A stretch of DNA of 64,000 bases from Clostridium sp. JN-1 (GCF_003718715.1 NZ_CP033465.1:2542001-2606000); one strand, 5' to 3'; shown: positions 50,354 through 60,737, counted from the first letter of the stretch. The notes: generated by a model not told the origin, from the sequence alone. Numbers and translations: made by a program.

Positions 50354-51460
50354 CTATACATCATCCTTTTGTCTAGCAAATATCATTCTTCCAGCTGCTG
50401 TTTGTAATACGGAAGTAACTACTACATCTTTTGTTTGTCCTATATATTTCTTACCTCCCTCAACAACTATCATTGTACCATCATCCAAATATGCTACTCC
50501 CTGTCCAGATTCTTTACCATCTTTCACTATTTGTATTTTCATTTCTTCTCCAGGCAGTACCACAGGTTTTACAGCATTGGCTAATTCATTTATGTTCAAA
50601 ACAGGAACCCCTTGAAACTCTGCTACTTTATTTAAGTTATAGTCATTAGTTATAACCTTCCCATTTAAAACTTGAGCTAACTTTAAAAGCTTACTATCTA
50701 CCTCTGGTATGTTAGGGAAATCTTTCTCGTAAATTTTAACATCTATATTCAGTTCCTTTTGTATTTTATTAAGCACGTCTAATCCTCTTCTACCCCTATT
50801 ACGCTTAAGCCCATCAGATGAATCTGCTATATGTCTAAGTTCTGCTAAAACAAAATTAGGTATTACTAAAGTACCTTCAACAAATCCAGTTTGACATATA
50901 TCAAATATTCTTCCATCTATTATGACCGAGGTATCTAAAACTTTTGGATCACCCTTATATTTAACTTTAGTTTTTTTATCTTTTTCTTTAGGAGTATTTC
51001 TTCTTAATGTTATATTTGAAACTAATGTTGCTAGCTCGTCTCTTCTTTTAATTGCAATATTGGCTCCAAGAACAGCCATAAGTATTGCTACAAGTACAGC
51101 TAAAACTGCACCTATTACTGGAATTCTAGCCAAAAGATCTACAAACAAGGCTGAAATAATAAGTCCAAGTATTGCTCCTGCTGTTCCAAACAACATTTCT
51201 GTTGCTGGTAACCTTTGTAAACTCTTTTCTATATAATCCATAGTCTTTATTATAATAAAATTAATCCAAGGGGATATCAAAAATAATATAATTCCAAATG
51301 CTGCAGTACACAAAAGTAAAAATAATGCTGTTCTTATAGGACTATTGCTAAAGTATCCAAGTTTGTCAAAATAGCTTGTATGAATTATCATTTCACCCAT
51401 AAAGTATCCTAATATTAAACCTATAATTGTAAAAAGGCCTTTTAAAACTTTTTTAAGCAA
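50354..51460 (-). CDS. PIN-TRAM domain membrane protein, YacL family (TTG start)
   Basis: A 368-residue protein: four N-terminal membrane segments, then a PIN nuclease-like domain ([57 protein letters not shown]) with its acidic residues intact, and a C-terminal TRAM ([24 protein letters not shown]). A TTG at 51460, 8 bases after GGAGG, is the best start. Substrate RNA unknown. Conserved between disA and ispD in Firmicutes. Confidence 0.88.
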   Translation of the reverse strand: MLKKVLKGLFTIIGLILGYFMGEMIIHTSYFDKLGYFSNSPIRTALFLLLCTAAFGIILFLISPWINFIIIKTMDYIEKSLQRLPATEMLFGTAGAILGLIISALFVDLLARIPVIGAVLAVLVAILMAVLGANIAIKRRDELATLVSNITLRRNTPKEKDKKTKVKYKGDPKVLDTSVIIDGRIFDICQTGFVEGTLVIPNFVLAELRHIADSSDGLKRNRGRRGLDVLNKIQKELNIDVKIYEKDFPNIPEVDSKLLKLAQVLNGKVITNDYNLNKVAEFQGVPVLNINELANAVKPVVLPGEEMKIQIVKDGKESGQGVAYLDDGTMIVVEGGKKYIGQTKDVVVTSVLQTAAGRMIFARQKDDV

Positions 51461-51574
51461 CAGCCTCACCTCCTCTATCCTAATTATTAACAATTTTTGT
51501 ATTTTTAAATCTATTAATACCTAATATATATTAATAAATTAAATTTTTCAATAAAACTGCAACTATTTAATAAA

Positions 51575-51782
51575 TTATTTACCTAATTGTCTTATTTTAA
51601 TCATTGTTTCCTCAAATTTGGTATTTAATACAAGTTGAATTTCACTTGCAAGCATACTTTGAGCTTCCAATAATATTTTTATTTCTCAATTTTAAATCAC
51701 TACTGCAGTAACTTTCTGCACCTTCTATGATACTTGCTCCATATCTGGGTATAAATACACCTTCCTTATTTTTATTTAACAT
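51575..51782 (-). pseudogene. Small hypothetical gene broken by a one-base frameshift
   Basis: An ATG at 51782 behind a GGGGG site opens MLNKNKEGVFIPRYGASIIE..., which stops at 51642 after 46 codons. If one A is removed near the run in GAAATAAAAATA, the frame continues coherently as LLEAQSMLASEIQLVLNTKF and ends at 51575 (about 68 codons). Function unknown. This may be a true pseudogene or a sequencing error. The rest of 51461-51920 shows no other gene apart from the plus-strand promoter. Confidence 0.5.
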
Positions 51783-51855
51783 AATAGTCCCCCTATTAAT
51801 AAACACATTCTTGATTTATTATATAAATTGAATTTGAAATTTGTACTATGCTTTG

Positions 51856-51885
51856 TTGACAAAATTATCTGGGGAAAATTATAAT
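51856..51885 (+). promoter_or_regulatory. Promoter of the plus-strand small gene
   Basis: TTGACA (51856-51861) and TATAAT (51880-51885), perfect hexamers with an 18-base spacer, 45 bp before the start codon. Confidence 0.75.
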
Positions 51886-51929
51886 TAACTTATAATATTA
51901 ACTTAAATCTTTATAAGGAGTTGAACCTC

Positions 51930-52343
51930 ATGAAAGATGTAATTTTTGATAACTTTCAAAATTCAGTAAATGAATCATTACTCAGACATAGGAGTATTAT
52001 CGATATAATGACTAAATTTCAAGAATCCAATGGAAGAATTAATAGGGCAATTGCCAAGTCTGTCACAAGTTGCGGGTGCATAAAGATAAATGCAGATAAA
52101 CAGCACTTGCCAATTGAGAAAATTGAGAAAGATGATATAGATATAAATGATATTAAAAAATGTCTAAAATCTCACGTAAATGGCAAGCTTTGCGATAACT
52201 GCAGAGATATAATAGGGCAGGAAATAGGTAATAATTTATTTTACCTTGCATCTCTTTGTAATATTTTAGACTTAAACTTATTTGACATTATACTTAAGGA
52301 ATATGATAAGATGAATACTCTTGGAAAATATACTTTTAGGTAA
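51930..52343 (+). CDS. Small Cys-containing helical protein with a MazG-like C-terminal segment
   Basis: A 137-residue protein, one of two plus-strand genes in the window. Central Cys residues (SCGCIK, then KCLKSHVNGKLCDNC) could bind metal. The C-terminal stretch EIGNNLFYLASLCNILDLNLFDIILKEY resembles the helical end of MazG-type proteins. A related clostridial family near disA (DUF1573-like naming) comes to mind, without certainty. The ATG at 51930 is 9 bases after AAGGAG. It converges on disA with a shared terminator. Function unknown. Confidence 0.75.
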   Translation: MKDVIFDNFQNSVNESLLRHRSIIDIMTKFQESNGRINRAIAKSVTSCGCIKINADKQHLPIEKIEKDDIDINDIKKCLKSHVNGKLCDNCRDIIGQEIGNNLFYLASLCNILDLNLFDIILKEYDKMNTLGKYTFR

Positions 52344-52357
52344 AACTTTTCAAGGTC

Positions 52358-52390
52358 AAATTAGCACAAATTAATAATTTGTGCTAATTT
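52358..52390. terminator. Bidirectional terminator between the plus-strand gene and disA
   Basis: AAATTAGCACAAAT (52358-52371) and ATTTGTGCTAATTT (52377-52390) form a perfect 14-pair stem with a 5-base loop between convergent genes. Confidence 0.8.
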
Positions 52391-52396
52391 AAGACT

Positions 52397-53455
52397 TTAT
52401 TTATCAATCATTATTTGTTCTCTCAAACGTCTTAAACCATTTTTTATAGCCCTTGCCCTTGCTTCACCTATACCTTCAACATTATCAAGCTGTTCATAGG
52501 AAGCTTCCATTACTCCCTTCAATTGTTTGAAATTTTTAACAAGGTTTTCTATTACATTTGAAGGTATTCGCGGTATCTTATTAAGCATCCTATAACCCCT
52601 CGGTGATATTAGTGTATCGACAAGCGGGACACCCACATAGCCTAATGCTCTTGATATACAATCTAAATTTAGTATTTCTTCTGATGTCATCTTCTGAATA
52701 TTTTTATATATTTCGTCATAATTCATATCATCTCGACAGTAATCTCTTATTAAGAAAATACCATCTTCTTCAACACTTCGTATTAGCTCATTTAGCTGCA
52801 TAGAAATAAGTCTGCCTTCATTGCCAAGCTCACATATATATCTTTCTATTTCCGAAACTATCCTCATAACCATCTCAGTTCTTTGAATTGCTGTCATAAC
52901 ATCAAATAGAGTAACTAAATCTTGAAATTCAAGAACATTAAGATTAACTACAACCCTATCTAATACAGAAATGTATTTTTCTAAAGTCTGCAGCGCTTGA
53001 TTTGCTTTTGCTAAAATAACACTGCTGTCCCTTAGTACATACTTAATATTGCCCTTATATACTGTTATTATATTTCTTCTCTGTGATATAGCAATGACTA
53101 TAGCTCCTAGCTGCTTAGCAACTCTATCTGCAGTTCTGTGCCTAGTACCAGTCTCAAATGTTTGTACGTTCGATTCAGGTATAAGTTGGGCATTTGCACA
53201 AACTATTCTCTTTAAATCGCTGCTTAAAACTATTGCACCATCCATCTTTGCTAGTTCGTATATATAAGATGGGCTGTATTCAGAATTTATCTTAAATCCT
53301 CCGTCTACTATTTTTAATATCTGCTCGCTGTCACCTAATACAATTAATCCACCGGTCTTTGCCCTTAAAATATTCTCAAGTCCATCTCTAAGCTGGGTAC
53401 CTGGTGCTAAAAGCTTAAGGATACCCATAAGTTCCTTATCCTTTTCTAATCTCAA
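52397..53455 (-). CDS. disA: DNA integrity scanning protein, diadenylate cyclase DisA
   Basis: A 352-residue enzyme with the DAC domain (DGA at 72-74 and RHRTA at 105-109) that makes c-di-AMP from two ATP. A spine follows, then a C-terminal helix-hairpin-helix DNA-binding domain ([25 protein letters not shown]). It scans DNA for damage before sporulation in Bacillus. TTG at 53455 lies 6 bases after GGGTG; a GTG at 53464 overlaps that site. Downstream of radA. Confidence 0.95.
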   Translation of the reverse strand: MRLEKDKELMGILKLLAPGTQLRDGLENILRAKTGGLIVLGDSEQILKIVDGGFKINSEYSPSYIYELAKMDGAIVLSSDLKRIVCANAQLIPESNVQTFETGTRHRTADRVAKQLGAIVIAISQRRNIITVYKGNIKYVLRDSSVILAKANQALQTLEKYISVLDRVVVNLNVLEFQDLVTLFDVMTAIQRTEMVMRIVSEIERYICELGNEGRLISMQLNELIRSVEEDGIFLIRDYCRDDMNYDEIYKNIQKMTSEEILNLDCISRALGYVGVPLVDTLISPRGYRMLNKIPRIPSNVIENLVKNFKQLKGVMEASYEQLDNVEGIGEARARAIKNGLRRLREQIMIDK

Positions 53456-53470
53456 TATTATCACCCTATA

Positions 53471-54826
53471 CTAAAAAACTTTATTTATTGCCTCTACCAA
53501 AGAAGATACCCCAATTACATCAATATTTTTATTTTTTATTTTACCCTTATTTCTAAATGGTATTATAGCATTTTTAAACCCCATCTTTTCTGCCTCATTT
53601 ATAAGTCTGTCACAAAAGGTAATAGGTCTTACCTCTCCTGTGAGTCCTATTTCTCCAACTACAATAAGCCTTTCAAGTGATATTGCCTTTGATTTAACAC
53701 TGGACAAAAGAGCCAATGCCAACCCCAAGTCTCCAAAAGTTCCATCTATATTGAGCCCACCTACTACATTAACATAAACATCACAATTGTAAAAGTAGAC
53801 TTTCAGTTTTTTTTCTAAAACTGCTAATATTAAACTCAATCTTGAACTGTCAACTCCTACAGCTGTTCTTCTTGGTATGACTGCTTTAGTTTCAGTTACA
53901 AGAGCTTGTATTTCAACTAATATTGGTCTTGTTCCTTCAATTATCCCTATTACAATAGAGCCCTCTTTTTGAAATCCTGTTTCCTCTAGGAATGCAGCTG
54001 ATGGATTTGATATTTGCCTTAATCCTTCTTGGGACATCTCAAATACACCAATTTCACTAGTATTACCAAAACGATTTTTTATGGTTCTAAGTATTCTGAA
54101 TTCTTCAGTCCTTTCGCCTTCAAAAGAAAGTACAGTATCTACCATATGTTCTAGCACCCTTGGTCCTGCTAATTCTCCTTGTTTTGTTATATGTGCTACT
54201 ATAAAAAATGGTATATTTTTTGTTTTGCCTATACGCATAATATCGTTAGAATTTTGTCGTACTTGAGATACACTTCCCGGTGCTGAAGTCATAGACTGTT
54301 TAAAAAGCGTTTGTATTGAGTCAATTACAACAAATATTGGATTTGTATTTTTTATATGTTCCTCGATTTTTTCCATATTGGTTTCAGAAATTATGTAAAG
54401 ATTTTCTGATAGAGAATTTAATCTATCTCCCCTCATCTTTATCTGTTCCTCAGATTCTTCTCCTGATACATATAATACCTTACCATATTTATTGGCAATA
54501 TTGTTTGCTGTCTGTAGAAGTAACGTTGACTTTCCTATACCTGGTGCACCTGATATCAATGTAAGTGATCCTTTAACTACCCCCCCACCTAACACTCTAT
54601 TTAACTCAGATATTCCAGTATCAAGTCTCTCATATTCTCCAGATTTTATACTTGTTATGCTGCGCGGTACACTGTCTAATGCAGTACTCAATTTAGAAGA
54701 GCTTTTTTCCTCTTTTGCTTCTTCAACCATACTGTTCCATGTATTACAATTAGGGCACTTACCAAGCCATCTTAACGATTCATATCCACATTCCTGACAA
54801 ACAAAAATGCTTTTGTTTTTTGCCAT
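53471..54826 (-). CDS. radA: DNA repair protein RadA
   Basis: A 451-residue RecA-like helicase: N-terminal C4 zinc finger (CQECGYESLRWLGKCPNC), Walker A GAPGIGKST, KNRFG motif (TIKNRFGNTSEIGVFEM) and a Lon-like C-terminal domain. It drives branch migration in recombination. The ATG at 54826 follows GGGTGGT by 7 bases. Lies next to disA, its functional partner in Bacillus. Confidence 0.95.
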   Translation of the reverse strand: MAKNKSIFVCQECGYESLRWLGKCPNCNTWNSMVEEAKEEKSSSKLSTALDSVPRSITSIKSGEYERLDTGISELNRVLGGGVVKGSLTLISGAPGIGKSTLLLQTANNIANKYGKVLYVSGEESEEQIKMRGDRLNSLSENLYIISETNMEKIEEHIKNTNPIFVVIDSIQTLFKQSMTSAPGSVSQVRQNSNDIMRIGKTKNIPFFIVAHITKQGELAGPRVLEHMVDTVLSFEGERTEEFRILRTIKNRFGNTSEIGVFEMSQEGLRQISNPSAAFLEETGFQKEGSIVIGIIEGTRPILVEIQALVTETKAVIPRRTAVGVDSSRLSLILAVLEKKLKVYFYNCDVYVNVVGGLNIDGTFGDLGLALALLSSVKSKAISLERLIVVGEIGLTGEVRPITFCDRLINEAEKMGFKNAIIPFRNKGKIKNKNIDVIGVSSLVEAINKVF

Positions 54827-54969
54827 TAATTTTACCACCCATCGCTCAAATTATAACCGTTTATTATTATTTCCTTTTATTGCTGATAATAACTAAAAGT
54901 TATAAAAATATTTCCTTCATTATAATTTATTCTTAAACTAATTTAAATATATCAATTCAAAATTATAAA

Positions 54970-55016
54970 AATACTATCAAATCCATAGTATACACTAAAT
55001 GGACTTGATAGTATTA
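54970..55016 (-). terminator. Terminator after clpC
   Basis: AATACTATCAAGTCCA and TGGATTTGATAGTATT (minus strand) pair over 16 positions with one mismatch, followed by TTTTTAT. Ends the ctsR-mcsA-mcsB-clpC operon. Confidence 0.85.
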
Positions 55017-55018
55017 TA

Positions 55019-57466
55019 TTAAACATTCTCATTACAACTTACAAATTCTAAATCATCATTGTTTACATCAACCTTAACAATATCACCTTTTTTAACATTG
55101 CCTTTTAACATTTCTTCTGAAAGCTTATCTTCTACAGTTTTAGTTATAGCACGTCTTAAAGGCCTTGCCCCATAAGTTAAATCTGTTCCCTGCTTTGCAA
55201 GAAATTTTTGAGACTCTTCGCTAAATTTTATCTTTATACCCTGCTCTTCAAGCCTCTTTGAAACTGTCTTTAACATGAGTCCTACTATCTTCTTCAAATC
55301 TTCCTCTTGAAGCTGATGGAATACTATTATATCATCAATTCTATTCAAAAATTCAGGTCTAAATGATCTCTTAAGTTCTTCCATGACGTTATCTTTCATT
55401 TTTTCATATTCATCCTTAGATGCTGAACTATTATCAAGTGCAAATCCCATGGATTTTTGTCTCTTTATAGTGGATACTCCAACATTTGAAGTCATGATTA
55501 TTATAGTATTTTTGAAATTTATAGTTTTTCCTTTTCCATCTGTAAGTCTTCCATCTTCAAGTATTTGAAGTAATATATTAAATACTTCTGGATGAGCTTT
55601 TTCTATTTCATCAAACAATACTACGGAATAAGGATTTCTTCTAACCTTTTCGGTAAGCTGTCCTCCTTCTTCAAAACCAACATATCCTGGAGGCGATCCT
55701 ATAAGTCTAGATACTGTGTGTTTTTCCATGTATTCTGACATATCTATCCTTATCATATTATTTTCATCACCAAACATTGCCTCTGCAAGTGCTTTAGATA
55801 GTTCAGTTTTTCCAACTCCTGTAGGACCTAAGAATATAAATGAGCCAATAGGTCTCTTAGGATCCTTTAATCCAACTCTAGCTCTCCTAACAGCTCTTGC
55901 TATGGATTTTACAGCTTCATCCTGTCCTATAACTCTATTATGAAGTATTTCTTCAAGCTTTAATAACCTTTCAGATTCTTTTTCGGTAAGTTTTTCTACC
56001 GGTATATTGGTCCATCTTGATACTGCCGCTGCTATTTGCGGTTCACCTACAGTAAGATTTGATACTTCCTTTTCAGTTTTCCAATTTTTCTTCAGATTTT
56101 CCAGCTTATTTTTCATTTCTTTTTCTTTATCTCTTAGTCTAGCAGCTTTTTCAAAATCTTGAACTCTTATGGAATCTTCTTTTTCCTTTGTTACATTGTC
56201 TAATTCACTTTCTAAGTTCTTTAAATCAGGTGGAGCAACTAAATTTTCAATTCTAATTTTTGCCGCTGCCTCATCCATCAAATCTATAGCCTTGTCAGGC
56301 AAATATCTATCAGTTATATACCTGTCAGATAAGTTAACTGCTGCTTCTATAGCTTCATCTGTTATCTTTACTCTGTGGTGTGCCTCATATTTGTCTCTAA
56401 GTCCCTTTAATATGAGTACAGCTTCTTCCTTAGTAGGTTCACCTACAATTATAGGTTGAAATCTTCTCTCCAAAGCTGAATCCTTTTCTATATACCTTCT
56501 GTATTCGTCTATAGTTGTAGCACCAATACATTGAATTTCTCCCCTTGCTAGTGCAGGCTTCAATATATTAGATGCATCTATAGCTCCTTCTGCTGCTCCT
56601 GCCCCTATTATGGTATGAATTTCATCTATAAACAATATTATATTACCTGACTTCCTTATTTCATCCATAACTTTCTTTAATCTCTCTTCGAATTCTCCTC
56701 TATATTTTGAGCCAGCAACTACGGATGACAATTCTAGGGTAACAACTCTCTTATTTTTGAGTATTTCAGGAATATTACCAGACATAATTCTTTGAGCCAA
56801 GCCTTCAGCTACAGCTGTCTTTCCCACTCCAGGATCCCCTATAAGACATGGATTATTTTTAGTCCTTCTACATAATATTTCAAGTACTCTTTGAGTTTCC
56901 TTATCTCTTCCTATTACAGGATCTAACTTACCTTCTTTAGCCATGTTTGTTAAATCTCTGCCAAACTGATCCAATGTTGGTGTAGATTCACCCGCATTTT
57001 TGTTCACGTCTCCGTTTGATGTATTTTGTTCTCCAGAAAGTACATCTATTAACTCTTTTCTAAGCTTATCAAAATCTGCTCCAAGATTATTTAAAATAGT
57101 AAAAGCAACACCTTCACCTTCTCTTATAAGCGCCAGTAATATATGCTCAGGACTAATATAATTATGATTCAAATTACGTGCTTCAAATAAACTTAATTCT
57201 AAAAGCCTTTTTGTTCTAGGAGTAAGTGGTATTTCATTCTTATATAAATCCATATCACCTCTTCCTTCATATTCTTCCACCAATCTTCTTACATCATCTG
57301 CTGTTATATTTATACTATTAATTAGCTCTTTAGCTGCACCATCTTCTCTTAATATCCCTAAAAGTATATGCTCTGTTCCTACATATCCATGTCGTAAATT
57401 TTGTGCTTCTTCTTGAGCGTAAAACAATACTTTTTGAGCTCTTTCAGTAAACCTTCCAAACATCAT
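55019..57466 (-). CDS. clpC: ATP-dependent Clp protease ATPase subunit ClpC
   Basis: This 815-residue Hsp100 protein has a double Clp N domain, first AAA+ (GDPGVGKTAVAEG), a UVR-containing middle domain (EDSIRVQDFEKAARLRDKEKEMK), and second AAA+ (GPTGVGKTELSKALAE). It unfolds substrates for ClpP, including proteins tagged by the McsB arginine kinase encoded next door. ATG 57466 or 57463. Confidence 0.97.
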   Translation of the reverse strand: MMFGRFTERAQKVLFYAQEEAQNLRHGYVGTEHILLGILREDGAAKELINSINITADDVRRLVEEYEGRGDMDLYKNEIPLTPRTKRLLELSLFEARNLNHNYISPEHILLALIREGEGVAFTILNNLGADFDKLRKELIDVLSGEQNTSNGDVNKNAGESTPTLDQFGRDLTNMAKEGKLDPVIGRDKETQRVLEILCRRTKNNPCLIGDPGVGKTAVAEGLAQRIMSGNIPEILKNKRVVTLELSSVVAGSKYRGEFEERLKKVMDEIRKSGNIILFIDEIHTIIGAGAAEGAIDASNILKPALARGEIQCIGATTIDEYRRYIEKDSALERRFQPIIVGEPTKEEAVLILKGLRDKYEAHHRVKITDEAIEAAVNLSDRYITDRYLPDKAIDLMDEAAAKIRIENLVAPPDLKNLESELDNVTKEKEDSIRVQDFEKAARLRDKEKEMKNKLENLKKNWKTEKEVSNLTVGEPQIAAAVSRWTNIPVEKLTEKESERLLKLEEILHNRVIGQDEAVKSIARAVRRARVGLKDPKRPIGSFIFLGPTGVGKTELSKALAEAMFGDENNMIRIDMSEYMEKHTVSRLIGSPPGYVGFEEGGQLTEKVRRNPYSVVLFDEIEKAHPEVFNILLQILEDGRLTDGKGKTINFKNTIIIMTSNVGVSTIKRQKSMGFALDNSSASKDEYEKMKDNVMEELKRSFRPEFLNRIDDIIVFHQLQEEDLKKIVGLMLKTVSKRLEEQGIKIKFSEESQKFLAKQGTDLTYGARPLRRAITKTVEDKLSEEMLKGNVKKGDIVKVDVNNDDLEFVSCNENV

Positions 57467-57485
57467 ACTCTTCTCACCTTCCTTT

Positions 57486-58517
57486 TTATTTATTCTGAGT
57501 TAAGGTTTCCCTAACAATCTTTGCTCTATTAAAACTCATCTTTTCTTCAGCCGAATTTCGAGGTTTTGAATCATTAATTAAAAGGCACTGTGTTTTTACT
57601 AATAGTTCATTCAACATAACTAAATCAACATCTTTAATTATTCCCATTTCAACTCCTAATCTTACATCAGATAAAAATTTTAAGCATTCATCTGAATTTA
57701 AAAGTACAGCCGATTTTAATATGCCTAATGCCCTATATATTCTATCTTCTATACTATATTTATAGGTTTTAAACATAGTATTTCTCGCTATAATTTCTTC
57801 ATTTACAATTTGATTTACAACTCCACTCAAGTTGTTGATTATTTCTTTTTCATTAAGTCCTAAACTTACCTGATTGGATATTTGATAAATGTTACCATAA
57901 ACTTTCGAACCCTCACCATATAGTCCTCTTATAGTCATACCAACTTGACTTATTGCATTTAATATACCTGCTATCTTGTTGCTAAGTGACAATGCCGGTA
58001 AATGAACCATAACAGATGCTCTAAGACCAGTTCCAACATTAGTAGGACAAGAAGTTAAATATCCTAACTTTTCATCAAATGCATAATTTAAGTCCTCTTC
58101 CAATAAATCATCTATCTTATCGCAATAGTCATATGCCTCTTCCAAATTTAATCCTGCTGTTATACATTGAATTCTTATATGGTCTTCTTCGTTTATCATT
58201 ATGCTAGTAGTTTCATCATTATCCACAATAAAAGCACTTTTACTACTATTATTTAAAAGATTTTTACTTATAAGATGTTTATCAAAAAAAATCCTATTAG
58301 AAGCAGCATCATTTTGCCATAAATATTTAGTACTAAATTTATCGTTTATTGCCTGTGATTTATAAAATGCATCTTCTACTAACTTTACTATCTTTCTTCC
58401 TCTTTCTTCATCTAATCTATGTGGAAAAGGAGCTGTATCAATATTTCTGGCAAGCCTTATCCTGCTGCTAAGTACAAGTTTATTATTATCATTACTCGAT
58501 TTGATCCAATTCTCCAT
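57486..58517 (-). CDS. mcsB: Protein arginine kinase McsB
   Basis: A 343-residue phosphagen-kinase-fold enzyme (LSSRIRLARNIDTAPFPHRL, GYLTSCPTNVGTGLRASVMVHLP). It phosphorylates arginines, marking proteins for ClpCP. CtsR is inactivated by the same system. The ATG at 58517 is preferred to the ATG at 58526, which abuts AGGAG. Needs McsA as activator. Confidence 0.95.
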   Translation of the reverse strand: MENWIKSSNDNNKLVLSSRIRLARNIDTAPFPHRLDEERGRKIVKLVEDAFYKSQAINDKFSTKYLWQNDAASNRIFFDKHLISKNLLNNSSKSAFIVDNDETTSIMINEEDHIRIQCITAGLNLEEAYDYCDKIDDLLEEDLNYAFDEKLGYLTSCPTNVGTGLRASVMVHLPALSLSNKIAGILNAISQVGMTIRGLYGEGSKVYGNIYQISNQVSLGLNEKEIINNLSGVVNQIVNEEIIARNTMFKTYKYSIEDRIYRALGILKSAVLLNSDECLKFLSDVRLGVEMGIIKDVDLVMLNELLVKTQCLLINDSKPRNSAEEKMSFNRAKIVRETLTQNK

Positions 58518-58529
58518 AACACACATCTC

Positions 58530-59048
58530 CTATTCCTTATTGATTTCTTTTATCTCATCTCTAATTTTAGCTGCTTTTTCATATTCCTCATTATCTATAC
58601 ATTTTTGGAGCTCATTCTTTAACTCTAATAACTTGTTCTTGTGTATAAGGTTTTTACCAACTCGTTTAGGTATCTTACCAGTATGCTCTAGGTTACCCTG
58701 TACTCTTTTTATTATAGGAATTAAAGTTGAGCCGAAGTTTTTATAACAATTACTACATCCAACTAAACCTGTCCTCTTAAACTCTTCAAAGTTCAAATTA
58801 CAATTACTGCAAGTGACATTGAAATTATACTGAGCTGTATTATTAGAATTACCTATATAATCCATCATTCCACTTAACACATTTTGAAAAGTAAATGGTG
58901 CTGAAAAAAAATCTATTTGAGGAACAAAATTAAATTCCCCATTTTCATTTGCACACTTTTCACATAAATTAAGTTCTTTTTTAACACCATTTATTATTTT
59001 AGTTATGTGAACAGTAGCTTCATTTTTTTTACAAGATTCACAAAGCAT
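58530..59048 (-). CDS. mcsA: McsB activator McsA
   Basis: A 172-residue protein with two zinc-binding Cys clusters (CESCKKNEATVHITKI..CEKC and CSNCNLNFEEFKRTGLVGCSNC) and a C-terminal UVR motif (NEEYEKAAKIRDEIKEI). Activates the McsB kinase. The ATG at 59048 follows GGTGG. Confidence 0.94.
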   Translation of the reverse strand: MLCESCKKNEATVHITKIINGVKKELNLCEKCANENGEFNFVPQIDFFSAPFTFQNVLSGMMDYIGNSNNTAQYNFNVTCSNCNLNFEEFKRTGLVGCSNCYKNFGSTLIPIIKRVQGNLEHTGKIPKRVGKNLIHKNKLLELKNELQKCIDNEEYEKAAKIRDEIKEINKE

Positions 59049-59075
59049 AAATACCACCTCTTAATTACATAAAAA

Positions 59076-59540
59076 TTATATATCGCTCAATACTACTAGC
59101 ATTGCAGCTTTTAGAATATTGGCTCTTAGTATGTTTTTATTTTCTTGGAAACTAATTAAAGTCCTATCATTAATAACTGCTTTTAATATATAAGCCTCCC
59201 TCTTAGTGATAATCTTTGACTCAAGTAACCCATTTATTATTTGAATAGAAGAATTATATGTTATACTTTCACCAATTTTATCATTTATAATTTCAGCAAG
59301 TGACTTATTGTCATTCATTTCCACCTTTTTTATTATTATACATCCTCCACCGCCTCTTCTGCTTTCTATATAATATCCCTTATCTACAGTAAACCTCGTT
59401 GTAAGTACATAATTTATTTGTGAAGGGGCACAGCTAAAATAATTTGCAAGTTCATTTCTAACTATTTGGAGTTCACTTTCTTGACTGTTATCCATCGCTT
59501 GTTTTATAAAATCTTCTATTACATCTGATAACCTTGCCAT
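59076..59540 (-). CDS. ctsR: Transcriptional repressor CtsR
   Basis: A 154-residue class III heat-shock repressor: winged helix (SDVIEDFIKQAMDNSQESELQIVRNELANYFSCAPSQINYVLTTRF) with the Gly-rich wing SRRGGGG that senses heat. First gene of the clp operon, with a CtsR box just upstream. Confidence 0.95.
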   Translation of the reverse strand: MARLSDVIEDFIKQAMDNSQESELQIVRNELANYFSCAPSQINYVLTTRFTVDKGYYIESRRGGGGCIIIKKVEMNDNKSLAEIINDKIGESITYNSSIQIINGLLESKIITKREAYILKAVINDRTLISFQENKNILRANILKAAMLVVLSDI

Positions 59541-59557
59541 AAAATCACCTTCTTGAC

Positions 59558-59574
59558 TTTGCCTTTCTTTGACC
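59558..59574 (-). promoter_or_regulatory. CtsR operator
   Basis: Minus strand GGTCAAAGAAAGGCAAA matches the CtsR heptad repeat (GGTCAAA-NAN-RGTCAAA) with one mismatch in the second half. It lies between the promoter and the ctsR start codon, so it supports autorepression. Confidence 0.85.
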
Positions 59575-59582
59575 TTAGTTAC

Positions 59583-59611
59583 ATAATAATATTTTTGCTT
59601 TATAATTTCAA
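59583..59611 (-). promoter_or_regulatory. Promoter of the ctsR operon
   Basis: TTGAAA (59611-59606) and TATTAT (59588-59583), 17-base spacer, with the CtsR box directly downstream. Confidence 0.65.
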
Positions 59612-59729
59612 TATTAACATTCCATTAAATTATGCATTTTATGATAAAAAATATCGATTATATAATATTATCTATTATATAATCCACATTTTCTTTCATT
59701 TACTATCTATTATAGTATATCTATGTAAA

Positions 59730-60680
59730 TTAACCTTTTACTATTGCAGTGGCAACTGCACCAACTAATCCACTATCATCACCTAAACCAGCTTTAACTA
59801 TTTTGCAAGATTTAGCCATTGAAGCAAAGCACCTTTTTTCAACAACTTCTTTGATTTTATCAAAAACTATTTGTCCACCTTTCGAAACTCCACCGCCTAT
59901 TACTATAATCTCAGGATCAAATATGGTAACTAAGTTAGCTATTCCTATTCCTAAGAATCCAAGACTCTTGTCTAATATATTTTTAGACACCTCATCTCCA
60001 TTTGCTGCTTCTTTAAAGACCTCAAAAGAAGTAACCTTTTCATACTTTGAAAGTGAAGTATCCTTTCCATCCTTGATGGCTTGTACTGCCTGATTTTTTA
60101 TAGCTGTTCCAGACGCTGCAGCTTCAAGGCATCCATAATTTCCACAATTGCATTTAGGCCCATCTGGCAATACTGTCATATGACCTATTTCAAGTGCATT
60201 ACAAGTGTTTCCTTCGTAAAGTTTTCCATCTAATACAGCACCTCCCCCTATACCAGTACTTACAGTAACATACAGCATGTTTTTACTGCCTTTTCCTGCT
60301 CCAAACATAAATTCACCTATAGTTGCTGCATTAGCATCGTTTTCCAGGTAAGTCTTTATTCCATAACTATCTTCCAACTTTTTCACAAGCTCAAAATTCT
60401 TAAATGGTAAATTAGATGATTTTAAAATAACACCTTTTTTTACATCAAGTGGTCCTGGAGAGCCTATCCCTATTGACTTTATATCGCTTATTTTAAGACT
60501 TGACTTTTCAATAACTTGATCAATAACGCTTTTTATATTTTTAAATACTTCATCGCTGCCTTTTTGGGAATTAGTAGGTGTCTTATACCTGCTTACTATA
60601 TTTCCACTACTATCGGCAGCAGCACCACTTATTTTTGTTCCACCTAGATCTATTCCAACTATGTATTTATCTTTTTCCAT
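59730..60680 (-). CDS. glcK: ROK-family glucokinase
   Basis: A 316-residue sugar kinase: ATP motif VGIDLGGTKISG, catalytic Asp in LENDANAATIGE, ROK zinc motif GHMTVLPDGPKCNCGNYGCLEAAASG. It phosphorylates glucose taken up without the PTS; another hexose or a regulatory role cannot be excluded. The ATG at 60680 is 8 bases after GGAGG. Confidence 0.9.
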   Translation of the reverse strand: MEKDKYIVGIDLGGTKISGAAADSSGNIVSRYKTPTNSQKGSDEVFKNIKSVIDQVIEKSSLKISDIKSIGIGSPGPLDVKKGVILKSSNLPFKNFELVKKLEDSYGIKTYLENDANAATIGEFMFGAGKGSKNMLYVTVSTGIGGGAVLDGKLYEGNTCNALEIGHMTVLPDGPKCNCGNYGCLEAAASGTAIKNQAVQAIKDGKDTSLSKYEKVTSFEVFKEAANGDEVSKNILDKSLGFLGIGIANLVTIFDPEIIVIGGGVSKGGQIVFDKIKEVVEKRCFASMAKSCKIVKAGLGDDSGLVGAVATAIVKG

Positions 60681-60737
60681 AATATTTACCTCCAACACAT
60701 AAAGTTACTTTTTATCTTTTACGTACAAATTAACCTC

